A stretch of DNA of 64,000 nt from Demequina rhizosphaerae (lineage in GTDB: Bacteria > Actinomycetota > Actinomycetes > Actinomycetales > Demequinaceae). The DNA is taken from NCBI RefSeq assembly GCF_000971255.1, contig NZ_BBMC01000003.1:1-64000 (forward strand). The letters are read 5' to 3'. Below are positions 17,186-26,914 of the stretch, one piece after another. Position numbers and translations under genes: made by a program. How positions within the stretch are numbered: position 1 is the stretch's first letter; every line of letters starts with the position of its first letter. The notes below the pieces were generated by a model that made no database searches, was not told where the DNA came from, and worked only from the letters and a program-made list of their open reading frames with translations.

Positions 17186-18478
17186 CTAGGAGGAGGTGCT
17201 CGCCTTCGCGGCCGGACGGCGGCGCGCGGCAGGCTTCCTCGGCGCCGCTACCGGCACCATGCGCTGGAGCTGCGTGACATGGTCCGGGTTGAGCTCGGCC
17301 ACCGACGAGACGCCCAGCAGCTTCATCGTGCGGACGATCTCCTTCGACAGGATCTCGACCGCACGGTCGACGCCCTCGCGGCCGCCGGCCATGAGCCCGT
17401 AGAGGTACGCGCGGCCCACGAGCGTGAAGTCCGCACCGCACGCGAGCGCCGCGACGATGTCCGCGCCGGCCATGATGCCGGTGTCCACCACGATCTCGGT
17501 CCTGCCCTTGAGCTCCGCCGCGACGGAGGGCAGCAGGTGGAAGGGGATGGGGGCGCGGTCGAGCTGGCGGCCGCCGTGGTTCGACAGCACGATGCCGTCG
17601 ACGCCGCGGTCGACCACGGCCTTCGCGTCGTCGAGCGTCTGGATGCCCTTGACGGCGACCTTGCCGGGCCACTGGTCGCGGATCCACTCGAGGTCGTCGA
17701 AGTCGACCGTCGGATCGAAGAGGCTGTCGAGCAGCTCGCCGATGGTGCCGTTCCACTCGGACAGCGACGCGAAGGCCAACGGCTCCGTGGTGAGGAAGTT
17801 CCACCACCACTCGGGCCGGGGGATCGCGTTGAGCACCGTCTTCGGGGTGAGCTGCGGCGGGATGGTGAAGCCGTTGTAGCTGTCGCGCAGGCGCGCTCCC
17901 GCGGCGGGCACGTCGACCGTGACGAGCAGCGTGTCGAAGCCGGCCTCCGCGGCGCGGTTCATCAGCTGCATCGACTTGTCGCGGTCCTTCTGCATGTACA
18001 GCTGGAACCAGTTGCGGCCGTCGGGGTTGGCCTCGCGCACGCCCTCGGGCGACGTGGTGCCGAGCGTCGACAGCGAGAACGGGATGCCCGCCGCGCCCGC
18101 GGCGGACGCGCCCGCCCGCTCGCCCTCGGCCTGCATCATGCGCGTGAAGCCGGTGGGGGCGATGCCGAAGGGGAGGGCCGAGCGGCCGCCGAAGATCTCG
18201 ACCGACGTGTCGACGTTCGACACGTCGCGCAGGATCGCCGGGTGGAACTCGATCTCGCGGAACGCGCGCCGGGCGCGGGCGAGCGACAGCTCCTCCTCGG
18301 CGGCGCCGTCCGTGTAGTCGAAGGCGCCCTTGGGGGTGCGGCGCTTCGCGATCCGTCGCAGGTCCGCGATGGTGTGGGCCTTGGCCAGGCGGCGCTTGCG
18401 TCCGTCCAGCTCGAGCGGCTTGAAGCGCATGAGCGGAGCCAGGTCCGCCGGCCGGGGGATCCGGCGCTCCATCTTCAT
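17186..18478 (-). CDS. lldD: FMN-dependent L-lactate dehydrogenase / alpha-hydroxy acid oxidase
   Basis: 430 residues, with the TIM-barrel of the FMN-dependent alpha-hydroxy acid dehydrogenases: [30 protein letters not shown], the catalytic His301 in [11 protein letters not shown], and [18 protein letters not shown] for phosphate binding. It oxidises L-lactate to pyruvate. The ATG at 18478 comes two bases after the rhamnulokinase stop, making it the last gene of the rhamnose operon. This completes the route from lactaldehyde through lactate to pyruvate. The last 25 residues are rich in Ala, Arg, Lys and Pro ([17 protein letters not shown]), an unusual basic tail. Confidence 0.9.
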   Translation of the reverse strand: MKMERRIPRPADLAPLMRFKPLELDGRKRRLAKAHTIADLRRIAKRRTPKGAFDYTDGAAEEELSLARARRAFREIEFHPAILRDVSNVDTSVEIFGGRSALPFGIAPTGFTRMMQAEGERAGASAAGAAGIPFSLSTLGTTSPEGVREANPDGRNWFQLYMQKDRDKSMQLMNRAAEAGFDTLLVTVDVPAAGARLRDSYNGFTIPPQLTPKTVLNAIPRPEWWWNFLTTEPLAFASLSEWNGTIGELLDSLFDPTVDFDDLEWIRDQWPGKVAVKGIQTLDDAKAVVDRGVDGIVLSNHGGRQLDRAPIPFHLLPSVAAELKGRTEIVVDTGIMAGADIVAALACGADFTLVGRAYLYGLMAGGREGVDRAVEILSKEIVRTMKLLGVSSVAELNPDHVTQLQRMVPVAAPRKPAARRRPAAKASTSS

Positions 18479-18480
18479 CT

Positions 18481-19902
18481 CTACAGTCCCTTCGGGGTGA
18501 ACACTCGTGGGTTGAACGTACGCGCCACCAGGTCGCGGAGCGACTCGAGCGAGCCGCTCACCGCGCCCAGGGCGCGCCCCTGGATCAGCACGTTGCCGAT
18601 CGCGGTGGCCTCGACCGGGCCGGCCATGACGGGCAGCCCGGAACGGTCGGCGGTGCGCTGGCACAGCAGCTCGTTGAGCGAGCCGCCGCCGGTGATGTGG
18701 ATCCGGCCGACGTCCTGCGCGGACAGCGCCCCCGCATCGTGCACCGCGTCGGCGAAGGCCTGCGCGAGGCTCTCGATGATGCAGCGCGCCATCTCCGCGC
18801 GCGTGGCGGGGACCCGCAGGCTCCGCTCCGACAGCCAGGTCGAGATCCGCGCGGGCATGTCGCCGGGCGCCATGAAGACCTCGTCGTTGGCGTCGAAGAT
18901 CGGCATCTCGTCCGCGACGGCGGCGGCCTGCGCGAGCAGCTTCTCGAGCTCGATCGTGGAGCCTTCCTTCTCCCACGTGCGGATGGTCTCGGACAGCAGC
19001 CACAGGCCCATCACGTTGTGCAGGAACCGCGTGCGACCGTCCACGCCGCCCTCGTTGGTGAAGTTGGCGCGCTCGGCGGTGCGGGTGAGCACGGGCGCCT
19101 CGGTCTCGACGCCCACGAGGCCCCAGGTACCGCACGAGATGTACGCGCCGCCGGGCTCGGTCATGGGCGTCGCGACCACCGCGGAGGCGGTGTCGTGCGA
19201 GCCCACCGCGACCACGGGCACCCCCTCGGCGAGGCCCGTGGTCTCGGCGAGGTGGGGGAGGACCGTGCCGATCGTCTCGCCCGGCTGCACGATGCGGGGG
19301 AACAGGCCGCGCGGGAGGCGCAGCCGGTCCATCAGCTCGCCGTCCCACTCCTTGGTGCTGACGTCGAGCAGGCCGGTGGTGGAGGCGTTGGTCGCCTCCG
19401 CCACCGTGGCGCCGGTGAGGTACCAGGCCATGAGGTCCGGCACGAGGAGCATCCGGTCCGCGACGTCGAGCATGCCCGTCTCGCGCTCGACCGCGAGCTG
19501 GTAGAGCGTGTTGAAGGGCAGGAACTGGAGCCCGTTGCGCGCGTACAGCAGGGAGAACGGCTCGTCCGCGTGGACGAGCTCGACGCCGTGCGCGGTGCGC
19601 TCGTCGCGATAGTGGAACGGTTCCCCGAGGACGCGGTCGCCGCGGAGGAGGGCGTAGTCGACGGCCCATGAGTCGATGCCGATGGACCGGATGCCCTCGT
19701 CCCAGCGGGCCGCGGAGCGCAGCCCGTCGAGCACGTGCGTGTACAGCTGCTGGAGGTTCCAGTGGAGCCCGTCCGGGGTGCGGACGGGGCCGTTGGCGAA
19801 CCTCGCGAGCTGACGCAGCTCGAGGGTGTCGGGGCCGATCTGCCCGACCATGACGCGACCGGAGGTCGCGCCCAGGTCGACCGCGGCGACCGCGGCCGTC
19901 AT
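18481..19902 (-). CDS. rhaB: Rhamnulokinase
   Basis: FGGY-family sugar kinase, 473 residues, phosphorylating L-rhamnulose at C1 with ATP. The N-terminal phosphate loop is [13 protein letters not shown], followed by [22 protein letters not shown] and [13 protein letters not shown]; the C-terminal adenosine-binding block is [14 protein letters not shown], as in RhaB. The start overlaps the stop of the aldolase/dehydrogenase gene by ATGA, so translation is coupled. Lactate dehydrogenase follows two bases after its stop. Confidence 0.93.
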   Translation of the reverse strand: MTAAVAAVDLGATSGRVMVGQIGPDTLELRQLARFANGPVRTPDGLHWNLQQLYTHVLDGLRSAARWDEGIRSIGIDSWAVDYALLRGDRVLGEPFHYRDERTAHGVELVHADEPFSLLYARNGLQFLPFNTLYQLAVERETGMLDVADRMLLVPDLMAWYLTGATVAEATNASTTGLLDVSTKEWDGELMDRLRLPRGLFPRIVQPGETIGTVLPHLAETTGLAEGVPVVAVGSHDTASAVVATPMTEPGGAYISCGTWGLVGVETEAPVLTRTAERANFTNEGGVDGRTRFLHNVMGLWLLSETIRTWEKEGSTIELEKLLAQAAAVADEMPIFDANDEVFMAPGDMPARISTWLSERSLRVPATRAEMARCIIESLAQAFADAVHDAGALSAQDVGRIHITGGGSLNELLCQRTADRSGLPVMAGPVEATAIGNVLIQGRALGAVSGSLESLRDLVARTFNPRVFTPKGL

Positions 19903-21935
19903 CGGAGGAAGGCCGCGGCCACGCCTGCGTCCACGGGGATGTGCAGGCCGGTGGTGTGCGTCATGTCGGGCCCGGTCAGGATGGCCGTGGCGTTCGCGAC
20001 GTGCTCGGGGAGCACCTCGCGCTTCAGGATGGTGCGCTGCGCGTAGAACTCGCCCAACTTCTCCTCCTCGATTCCGTAGGTCTTGGCGCGGTTGGCGCCC
20101 CAGCCGCCGGCGAAGATGCCGGAGCCGCGGACCACGCCGTCGGGGTTGATGCCGTTCACCTTGATGCCGTGCTCGCCGAGCTCGACCGCGAGCAGGCGCA
20201 CCTGGTGCGCCTGGTCCGCCTTGGTCGCCGAGTACGCGATGTTGTTGGGCCCGGCGAACAGCGAGTTCTTCGACGCGATGTAGACGATGTCGCCGCCCAT
20301 CTGCTGCGGGATCATCACGCGGGCCGCCGCCTGGGAGACCAGGAACGAGCCCTTCGCCATGACGTCGTGCTGGAGGTCCCAGTCCTTCTCGGTGGTCTCG
20401 AGCAGCGGCTTCGACAGCGACAGTCCGGCGTTGTTGACGATGAGGTCGACGCCGCCGAAGGCCAGCACGGCCTCGCCGATGGCCGCCTCGACGGCGGCGG
20501 GGTCCGCGACGTTCGCCGCCACGCCGACGGCGACGTCGGTGCTGCCGAGCTCGGCGGCCGCGGCCTGCGCCTTCTCGAGGTCGAGGTCCGCGATGACGAC
20601 GCAGGCGCCCTCGGCCGCGAGGCGGGTCGCGATGGCCTTGCCGATGCCCGACGCGGCGCCGGTGACGAAGGCGACGCGGGTGGCGTGCGACTTCGGCTTG
20701 GGCATGCGCTGGAGCTTGGCCTCCTCGAGGGCCCAGTACTCGATGTTGAACTTCTCGGCGTCCGAGATGGGCGTGTAGGTCGACAGCGCCTCGGCGCCGC
20801 GCATCACGTTGATCGCGTTGATGTAGAACTCGCCGGCCACGCGCGCGGTCTGCTTGTTCGCGCCGAACGAGAACATGCCGACGCCCGGCACGAGCACGAT
20901 GGCCGGGTCCGCGCCGCGGATCGCGGGGGAGTCGTCGGTCGCGTGCGCGTCGTAGTACGCCTGGTAGTCCTTGCGGTACTCCTCGTGGAGCTCGTGCAGG
21001 CGCGCGATCGAGTCCTCGATCGAGGCGTCGGCCGGGAGGTCGAGGACCATCGGCTTGACCTTGGTGCGCAGGAAGTGGTCGGGGCAGGAGGTGCCCAGCG
21101 CCGCGAGGCGCGGGTGCTCGGCGTGACCGAGGAAGTCGAGCACGACGTCGGCGTCGGTGAAGTGGCCCACCATCGGCTTGTCGTACGACGCGATGCCGCG
21201 GATCACGGGAGCCAGCGCGATCGCCTTGGCCTTGCGCGCCTCGTCCTCGAGCGCGCCGAAGCCCTCGAGCGCGGGGCCGAAGGGCTCGGCCTTGCCGTGC
21301 TCGGCGATGTAGCGGGCCGCGGTGTCGATGATCTCGAGCGAGCGCGCCTCGCACTCGTCGGACGTGTCGCCCCACGCCGTGATGCCGTGGCCGCCGAGCA
21401 CGCAGCCGATCGCCTGCGGGTTGGCCTCCTTGATCTCCGCGATGTCGAGGCCCAGCTGGAAGCCGGGGCGGCGCCACGGCACCCACACGACCGTGTCGCC
21501 GAAGATCGTGCGCGTCAGCTCCTCGCCGTCGACGGCGGTCGCGATGGCGATGCCGGCGTCGGGGTGGAGGTGGTCGACGTGGGCGGCGTCGACGAGGCCG
21601 TGCATCGCGGTGTCGATCGACGGAGCGGCGCCGCCGCGACCGTGGAGGCAGTAGTCGAACGCGGCGACCATCTCGTCCTCGCGCTCGACGCCCGGGTACG
21701 TGTCGACCAGGCCGCGCAGGCGGTCGAGGCGGAGCACGGCGAGGCCGTTGGTGCCGAGCGTGCCGAGGTCGCCTCCCGAGCCCTTGACCCAGACGAGCTC
21801 GACCTGCTCGCCGGTGGCGGGGTCGAGGTCGGTGCCCTTGGCGGACGTGTTGCCGCCGGCGTAGTTGGTGTTCTTGGGGTCGGAGCCGAGGCGGTTCGAG
21901 CGCGCGATGAGCTCCGCGGCGGTGGGGTTGGTCAT
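19899..21935 (-). CDS. rhaEW: Bifunctional rhamnulose-1-phosphate aldolase / lactaldehyde dehydrogenase
   Basis: 678-residue fusion. Residues about 1-410 form a class II aldolase domain with the zinc motif [11 protein letters not shown] and a G-G-H-G-I-T-A-W segment. Residues about 420-678 form a short-chain dehydrogenase with the NAD loop [18 protein letters not shown] and the Tyr-Lys pair in [10 protein letters not shown]. The fusion matches RhaEW described in other bacteria, which cleaves rhamnulose-1-phosphate to DHAP and L-lactaldehyde and oxidises the latter to L-lactate. Channelling between domains is plausible. The start at 21935 follows AAAGGA. It lies between the mutarotase and kinase genes of the operon. 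Confidence 0.92.
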   Translation of the reverse strand: MTNPTAAELIARSNRLGSDPKNTNYAGGNTSAKGTDLDPATGEQVELVWVKGSGGDLGTLGTNGLAVLRLDRLRGLVDTYPGVEREDEMVAAFDYCLHGRGGAAPSIDTAMHGLVDAAHVDHLHPDAGIAIATAVDGEELTRTIFGDTVVWVPWRRPGFQLGLDIAEIKEANPQAIGCVLGGHGITAWGDTSDECEARSLEIIDTAARYIAEHGKAEPFGPALEGFGALEDEARKAKAIALAPVIRGIASYDKPMVGHFTDADVVLDFLGHAEHPRLAALGTSCPDHFLRTKVKPMVLDLPADASIEDSIARLHELHEEYRKDYQAYYDAHATDDSPAIRGADPAIVLVPGVGMFSFGANKQTARVAGEFYINAINVMRGAEALSTYTPISDAEKFNIEYWALEEAKLQRMPKPKSHATRVAFVTGAASGIGKAIATRLAAEGACVVIADLDLEKAQAAAAELGSTDVAVGVAANVADPAAVEAAIGEAVLAFGGVDLIVNNAGLSLSKPLLETTEKDWDLQHDVMAKGSFLVSQAAARVMIPQQMGGDIVYIASKNSLFAGPNNIAYSATKADQAHQVRLLAVELGEHGIKVNGINPDGVVRGSGIFAGGWGANRAKTYGIEEEKLGEFYAQRTILKREVLPEHVANATAILTGPDMTHTTGLHIPVDAGVAAAFLR

Positions 21936-21999
21936 GGGGATGTCCTTTCCGGGGGCAGGAATCGGATGCCGGGACAGGTGTCCAGCGGCAGGTCTGGTG

Positions 22000-22350
22000 T
22001 CAGGGCCTCAGGCCCTCGGCGGAGAGCTGGTCGGCGAGGTTGAAGACCTCGGGGAGCTGCGGTGCTCCCTGGTCGGCGCGCTCGCCCTCGAGTGCGACGA
22101 AGAACGGCGCCATCGTCTCCTCCCAGCGCGAGGTGCGCGGGTCGGCGGCGAGGGCGGCCGCCGAGGCGGCGTCGTCATCGGTCTCGTAGTAGCCGACGAG
22201 CAGCCCGTCCGGGCGCAGGAACAGCGAGTAGTTCCTGCGCCCGGCATCGCGGATGGCCTCGAGCATCTCGGGCCACACGGCACGATGCGCGTCGACGTAC
22301 TCCTCCAGGCGGCCGGGGTCGACCTGGAGGGTGAAGCACACGCGGGCCAT
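22000..22350 (-). CDS. rhaM: L-rhamnose mutarotase
   Basis: 116-residue protein of the RhaM family (ferredoxin-like fold), which interconverts alpha- and beta-rhamnose anomers to feed the isomerase. Conserved features are the opening VCFTLQVDPGRLEEY, HRAVWPEMLEAI, R-N-Y-S-L-F-L and VGYYETDD. The ATG at 22350 comes five bases after the isomerase stop. A 64-base gap precedes the aldolase gene. Confidence 0.9.
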   Translation of the reverse strand: MARVCFTLQVDPGRLEEYVDAHRAVWPEMLEAIRDAGRRNYSLFLRPDGLLVGYYETDDDAASAAALAADPRTSRWEETMAPFFVALEGERADQGAPQLPEVFNLADQLSAEGLRP

Positions 22351-22355
22351 GGGTC

Positions 22356-23522
22356 TCAGGCGCCCCAGCCCGCCTGCACGCCGCCGACGCGCTCCTCGGC
22401 GATCGAGGTGAGGTAGCCGGAGTCGGCGAAGGCGGCCATCGGGTCGGCCGGCAGGCCGCGCTCCTCGCGCCAGGCGGCGAGGTCCGCGCGCACGTCGGTG
22501 TAGAAGGCGTCCATGAAGATGCCGTTCGCGGTGAGGACGTCGCCCTCGACCTGGGCCGAGGTGAGCGCCTCGCGGTCGAGCAGCAGCGCGCGCGCCGTCA
22601 TCTCCTGGACGTTCAGCACCGACCGGATCTGGCCGGGGATCTTGTCCTCGACGTTGTGGCACTGGTCGAGCATGAACGCGGTGTCACCGTCCTTGCCGTA
22701 GCCGCCGCCGCGGATCACCTCGACGATGATGCGGAACAGCTGGAACGGGTCCGCGGCGCCCACGATGAGGTCGTCGTCCGCGTAGTTGCGCGAGTTGAAG
22801 TCGAACGAGCCGAGCTTGCCCAGGCGCAGCAGCTGCATGACGATGAACTCGATGTTGGTGCTGGGCGCGTGGTGGCCGGTGTCGAGGCACACCGTGGCGC
22901 GCTCGCCGAGAGCCGCCACCTGCGCGTAGCTCGTACCCCAGTCCGGCACGTCCATGTGGTAGAACGCGGGCTCGAAGATCTTGTACTCGAGCACCAGGCG
23001 CTGGTGCTCGCCGATGCGCGCGTAGATCTCGCGCAGCGACTCTGCCATGCGGTCCTGGCGGCCGCGCATGTCGTCCTGGCCGGCGTAGTTGGTGCCGTCC
23101 GCGAGCCAGATCTTCAGGTCCCGCGACCCGGTCTCGTCCATGATGTCGATGCACTCGAGGTGGTGGTCGATCGCCTTGCGACGGATGCGGTCGTCGCGGT
23201 GCGCGAGCGAGCCGAACTTGTAGTCCTCGTCCTGGAAGGTGTTCGAGTTGATGGTGCCGAGCGCGACGCCGTGGTCCTCGGCGTGCTTGCGCAGCTCCGC
23301 GTAGTCGTCGACCTTGTCCCACGGGATGTGCAGCGCCACCGACGGCGCCAGCCCCGTGTACTTGTGCACCTGTGCGGCGTCCGCGATCTTCTCGAACGGG
23401 TCGCGCGGGGTGCCGGGGGTGCCGAACACGCGGAAGCGGGTGCCGGAGTTGCCGAACGCCCACGAGGGCAGCTCGATGGCCTGCTCCTCGAGGCGGCTTG
23501 CGACGTGGCTGCTGAAGGCCAT
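22356..23522 (-). CDS. rhaI: L-rhamnose isomerase (RhaI type)
   Basis: 388-residue TIM-barrel isomerase converting L-rhamnose to L-rhamnulose. It belongs to the Pseudomonas stutzeri-like RhaI family rather than E. coli RhaA. Metal and substrate segments visible are LEYKIFEPAFYHMDVPDW, CLDTGHHAPSTN and FDFNSRNYADDD, with FMLDQCHN further on. ATG 23522 follows GAAGGAGAGACCC; earlier in-frame codons lack a ribosome site. First gene of the operon isomerase - mutarotase - aldolase/dehydrogenase - kinase - lactate dehydrogenase. Promoter and operator lie 70-111 bases upstream. Confidence 0.93.
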   Translation of the reverse strand: MAFSSHVASRLEEQAIELPSWAFGNSGTRFRVFGTPGTPRDPFEKIADAAQVHKYTGLAPSVALHIPWDKVDDYAELRKHAEDHGVALGTINSNTFQDEDYKFGSLAHRDDRIRRKAIDHHLECIDIMDETGSRDLKIWLADGTNYAGQDDMRGRQDRMAESLREIYARIGEHQRLVLEYKIFEPAFYHMDVPDWGTSYAQVAALGERATVCLDTGHHAPSTNIEFIVMQLLRLGKLGSFDFNSRNYADDDLIVGAADPFQLFRIIVEVIRGGGYGKDGDTAFMLDQCHNVEDKIPGQIRSVLNVQEMTARALLLDREALTSAQVEGDVLTANGIFMDAFYTDVRADLAAWREERGLPADPMAAFADSGYLTSIAEERVGGVQAGWGA

Positions 23523-23591
23523 GGGTCTCTCCTTCGAGATCGGGCCCCGGGGTGGCGTCGGTCGACGTCGACCGCTCGGCCCGAGGGGGCG

Positions 23592-23633
23592 TTGAAACGA
23601 TTCAAACCTAGCCGGGGACGATGCTGAGGTCAA
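23592..23633 (-). promoter_or_regulatory. Promoter and operator of the rhamnose catabolic operon
   Basis: On the minus strand, TTGACC (23633-23628), 17 bases and TAGGTT (23610-23605) run into the operator TTGAATCGTTTCAA (23605-23592). A repressor bound here would overlap the -10 edge and the transcription start. The spacing and TAGGTT box match the promoters at 14823 and 28525. Confidence 0.88.
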
Positions 23634-23656
23634 GTCCGCCGCGAATGGCGAGGCCC

Positions 23657-23688
23657 GGCCCGGTGCGCCGCGCGCATCGGACCGGGCC
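23657..23688. terminator. Stem-loop after the rhamnose transporter operon
   Basis: GGCCCGGT (23657-23664) pairs with ACCGGGCC (23681-23688) around a GC-rich 16-base loop that can pair further. It follows the minus-strand stop of the binding-protein gene by 14 bases and insulates the catabolic-operon promoter. Confidence 0.6.
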
Positions 23689-23702
23689 CCAGGTGACGGC
23701 TC

Positions 23703-24761
23703 CTAGAAGTCGAAGTCGCCGATGTTGTCCGCGTTGAAGCGGTACGGGTCGCCGAGCAGCACGGTGGCGTCCGCGCCGACCTCGTACGAGCCGAGGTCGC
23801 CGGCCTCGAAGGTGTCACCCTCCGCGCCCGTGATCTCGCCCTCGATGAGCGCCTTCGCGGCGTAGGCCGCGAGGTAGCCGAGGTCGGCCGGGTTCCAGAG
23901 CGCGAACTCGGTGACGGTGCCGTCCTCGACGTACTCGCGCATCTGGTTCGGCGTGCCGAGACCGGTGAGCGCGACCTCGCCCTTGTAGTCGGACGTCGAC
24001 AGGTAGCGGGCCGCGGCCGAGATGCCGACCGTGGTGGGCGAGATGATGCCCTTGAGGTCGGGGTAGGTCTGCAGCAGCGCCGCGGTCTTGTCGAACGACG
24101 TCTGGTCGTCGTCGTCGCCGTAGACGGTGTCGACCAGCTCGATGTTCGGGTGGTCGGCCGCGAAGATCTCCTCCATGGTCGCGATCCACGCGTTCTGGTT
24201 GGTCGCGTTGGCCGAGGCGGACAGGATCGCCACCTGGCCCTCGTCGCCGATCTGCTCGGCGATCATGTCGACCTGGACCTGGGCGATGCCGTCCGCGGTG
24301 GCCTGGTTGATGAACAGGTCGCGGCACTCGGGGTTCGTGTCAGAGTCGAACGTGACGACCTTGACCCCGTTGTCGCGGGCCTCGTTGAGCGCGTCGCAGA
24401 TCGCGGCCGGGTCGTTGGCCGACACCACGATGCCGCCCACGCCCTGCTGGGTCAGCGTGTTGATGTAGCTGACCTGCGCGTCGGGGCCGGCCTCGGCCGG
24501 TCCGACCTCCTCGTAGGTGCCGCCGAACTCCATGATCGCCGTCTCGCCGCCCGCATCGGACGTGTCGAAGTAGGCGTTGCCGAGGTTCTTCGGCAGGAAC
24601 GTGATGGCGAGGTTGGCGTCGCCGCCGCCCATCGCGTCTCCGGACGCGCCGTCCGAGGACTCGTCGGACGAGCTGTCCGAGGAGCAGCCGGCGACGGCCA
24701 GCGCGAGCGCTGCCGCGACGGCGACGATGCCGCCGCGGGCCTTCGTGATCGGGAACTTCAT
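23703..24761 (-). CDS. rhaS: Rhamnose ABC transporter substrate-binding lipoprotein
   Basis: 352 residues. The signal peptide ends in a lipobox V-A-G-C with lipidated Cys26, followed by a Ser/Asp-rich linker. The periplasmic-binding fold has a first lobe with LPKNLGNAYF, VSYINTLTQQGVGGIVVSAN and VVTFDSDTNP, and a second with GQVAILSASANATNQNAW. This pattern matches RhaS of CUT2 rhamnose importers. ATG 24761 follows AGGGAGGG. It is the last gene of the ATPase - permease - permease - binding-protein operon. Acidic composition is typical of exported actinobacterial proteins. Confidence 0.9.
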   Translation of the reverse strand: MKFPITKARGGIVAVAAALALAVAGCSSDSSSDESSDGASGDAMGGGDANLAITFLPKNLGNAYFDTSDAGGETAIMEFGGTYEEVGPAEAGPDAQVSYINTLTQQGVGGIVVSANDPAAICDALNEARDNGVKVVTFDSDTNPECRDLFINQATADGIAQVQVDMIAEQIGDEGQVAILSASANATNQNAWIATMEEIFAADHPNIELVDTVYGDDDDQTSFDKTAALLQTYPDLKGIISPTTVGISAAARYLSTSDYKGEVALTGLGTPNQMREYVEDGTVTEFALWNPADLGYLAAYAAKALIEGEITGAEGDTFEAGDLGSYEVGADATVLLGDPYRFNADNIGDFDF

Positions 24762-24795
24762 TGTCTACCCTCCCTGTGTTGGCTCGCCTCGGGTA

Positions 24796-25881
24796 TCAGC
24801 CCGAGGCCGCTGTCCCTGGGTCCGCGCCCGCATGCGCGGACGTCTCGCCCTTTCTCTTCCCTCGCCTTCTGGCGCGCCAGGACTGGGCCCAGGCGAGGAG
24901 GCTCGGCATGACCACGGACAGGATCAGCAGGGTGCCCGTGATCACGTTGATGACGTCGGAGGTGACGCTGGCGAGGCGCAGCGCGCTCGCCATGGCGCCG
25001 ATGAGCAGCGCGCCGGCGATCGGGCCGTGGAGCGCGCCGCGCCCTCCGAAGATGCTCACGCCGCCGAGCAGCACCGCCGCGACGACGCTCAGCTCGAGGC
25101 CGGTCGCGTTGTCGCCGCGTGCGCTGCCGTAGCGCAGCGTGTAGTAGATGCCGGCGAGCGCCGCGACGCTGCCGCTGAGGACGAAGAGGATGAGCTTGGT
25201 GCGCTCGACCCGGACGCCTGAGAAGTGGGCGGCCTCCTTCGACTGGCCGATCGCGAAGATGCCGCGGCCGAACGGGGTGAAGTGCAGCAGCCATCCGAAC
25301 ACGACCGCCAGCACCGCGATGAGGATCACGACGCTCGGGATCGGCGTGCCCGGGATCTTCGACGTGGCGAGGTCGCGCCACGTCTCGGGGAAGTCGGTGA
25401 TCGCGGTGGTGCCGAGCAGCCCGACCGCGAGGCCGCGGAAGAGCGCGAGCGTGCCGATCGTGACCGCGAGCGAGGGCAGTCCCACCACGGTGACGAGGAA
25501 GCCGTTGATCGAGCCCGCCACGGCCCCCGCGACGATCGCGATGAGCGCCGCGAGCGCGAAGGGCAGGCCCGCCTGGTGGAGCGTGCCCGTGAGCACCGAG
25601 GACAGTCCGACCACCGACGCCACCGACAGGTCGATCTCGCCGGTGATGATGATGAGGGTCATCGGCAGCGCGATGAGCAGGATCGCCGCCACGTCGAGGA
25701 ACAGGTACGTGTACGTGATGGGCGCGCCGAAGTTGCGGACCGTGAGGCTCGCGTAGGCGATCACCAGGACGAGCGCGCCGATGACGGCCATCTCGCGGGT
25801 GAGCAGCACGCGCTGCCACAGCGGACGCTGGAAGTCGCGGTAGGTCCGCTCGGTCGGCGGGGCGAGGGTGGCGTTAGACAC
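24796..25881 (-). CDS. rhaQ: Rhamnose ABC transporter permease RhaQ
   Basis: CUT2 (ribose-type) permease, 361 residues with eight to ten hydrophobic segments. The family signature TLIIITGEIDLSVASVVGL lies near residues 74-92. The GTG start at 25881 overlaps the end of the neighbouring permease by eight bases. A hydrophilic, Lys/Arg-rich C-terminal tail of about 25 residues follows the last helix. It pairs with RhaP to form the channel for L-rhamnose. Confidence 0.88.
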   Translation of the reverse strand: MSNATLAPPTERTYRDFQRPLWQRVLLTREMAVIGALVLVIAYASLTVRNFGAPITYTYLFLDVAAILLIALPMTLIIITGEIDLSVASVVGLSSVLTGTLHQAGLPFALAALIAIVAGAVAGSINGFLVTVVGLPSLAVTIGTLALFRGLAVGLLGTTAITDFPETWRDLATSKIPGTPIPSVVILIAVLAVVFGWLLHFTPFGRGIFAIGQSKEAAHFSGVRVERTKLILFVLSGSVAALAGIYYTLRYGSARGDNATGLELSVVAAVLLGGVSIFGGRGALHGPIAGALLIGAMASALRLASVTSDVINVITGTLLILSVVMPSLLAWAQSWRARRRGKRKGETSAHAGADPGTAASG

Positions 25882-26914
25882 GGGTCGACTCCCTCTCCTT
25901 CGCGAGCCTGCGTTCCTGTCTGGTCGCGGCGAACCGGTCGAGCACGATGGCGCCGATGATGAGCGCGCCGACCACGGCCTGCTGCCAGAAGTCCTGCACG
26001 CCCAGGACCGGCAGCGCGCGGTTGATGGTCATGAGCAGGAAGGCGCCGATCGCGGCGCCGAAGACCGTGCCGCTGCCGCCGAAGATGGCGACGCCGCCGA
26101 TGACCGCCGCTCCCACGGACTGCAGCTCGTATCCCGAGCCGACCTGCGAGTTCACGGTGCCGTAGCGCGCGGCGTAGAGGACGCCCGCGAGGCCGGCGAG
26201 CGCGCCCGACACCATGAACGCGGTGATGAGGCGGCGGCGCACCTTGAGCCCGTACAGCGTCGCGGCGTCCGGGTCGGATCCCATGGCGTAGTACTCGCGG
26301 CCGGCGCGCTGCGTCGTCATGTACCAGCCGGCAGCTGCCAGCACCACGAGCGCGATGATCGTGATCACCGGGATGCGCCACACGGCGCTGGTGCCGAGGT
26401 CGAGGAAGCCGCGCGGCATGTCCGAGGCGTTGATGCGGTCCGAGCCGGTCCACATCACGTTGATGCCGCGGAAGGCGTAGAGCGTTCCGAGGGTCACCAC
26501 GAGGCTGGGCACCTTCGCGTAGGCGACGACCAGGCCGTTGACGAGGCCGAGCACGCCGCCGAAGGCGAGCCCGATGAGGAACACCGTGGGCCAGGGGAGC
26601 CAGGGCATGTCGACGAAGACCGTGCCGACCAGGTAGGCCGTGAGGCCCATCACCGAGCCGACCGACAGGTCCACGTTGCGGGTGATGATCACCATCGCCT
26701 GGCCGACGGCGAGGAGCATGAGGAGCGACGGCGTGAGGAGCAGGTCGCGGAAGCCGTCGTTCGAGAACAGGAAGTTGGGGTTCTTGATCGTGGTGACCAC
26801 CACCACGAGCACGAACGCGGCGAGCACACCCACCTCGCGCTGCTTGAGCAGGTCGAGGGCGCGGGTGCCGAGGCCTCGCTCGGCGACGCGGTCGCGGACG
26901 TCGGTGAGCGTCAT
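25874..26914 (-). CDS. rhaP: Rhamnose ABC transporter permease RhaP
   Basis: CUT2 permease, 346 residues, multi-spanning, with the signature MVIITRNVDLSVGSVMGL near residues 73-90. The ATG at 26914 overlaps the ATPase stop (ATGA). It is homologous to RhaQ but diverged, as usual for the heterodimeric RhaPQ channel. The name RhaP or RhaQ is assigned by gene order and similarity only. Confidence 0.88.
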   Translation of the reverse strand: MTLTDVRDRVAERGLGTRALDLLKQREVGVLAAFVLVVVVTTIKNPNFLFSNDGFRDLLLTPSLLMLLAVGQAMVIITRNVDLSVGSVMGLTAYLVGTVFVDMPWLPWPTVFLIGLAFGGVLGLVNGLVVAYAKVPSLVVTLGTLYAFRGINVMWTGSDRINASDMPRGFLDLGTSAVWRIPVITIIALVVLAAAGWYMTTQRAGREYYAMGSDPDAATLYGLKVRRRLITAFMVSGALAGLAGVLYAARYGTVNSQVGSGYELQSVGAAVIGGVAIFGGSGTVFGAAIGAFLLMTINRALPVLGVQDFWQQAVVGALIIGAIVLDRFAATRQERRLAKERESTRV

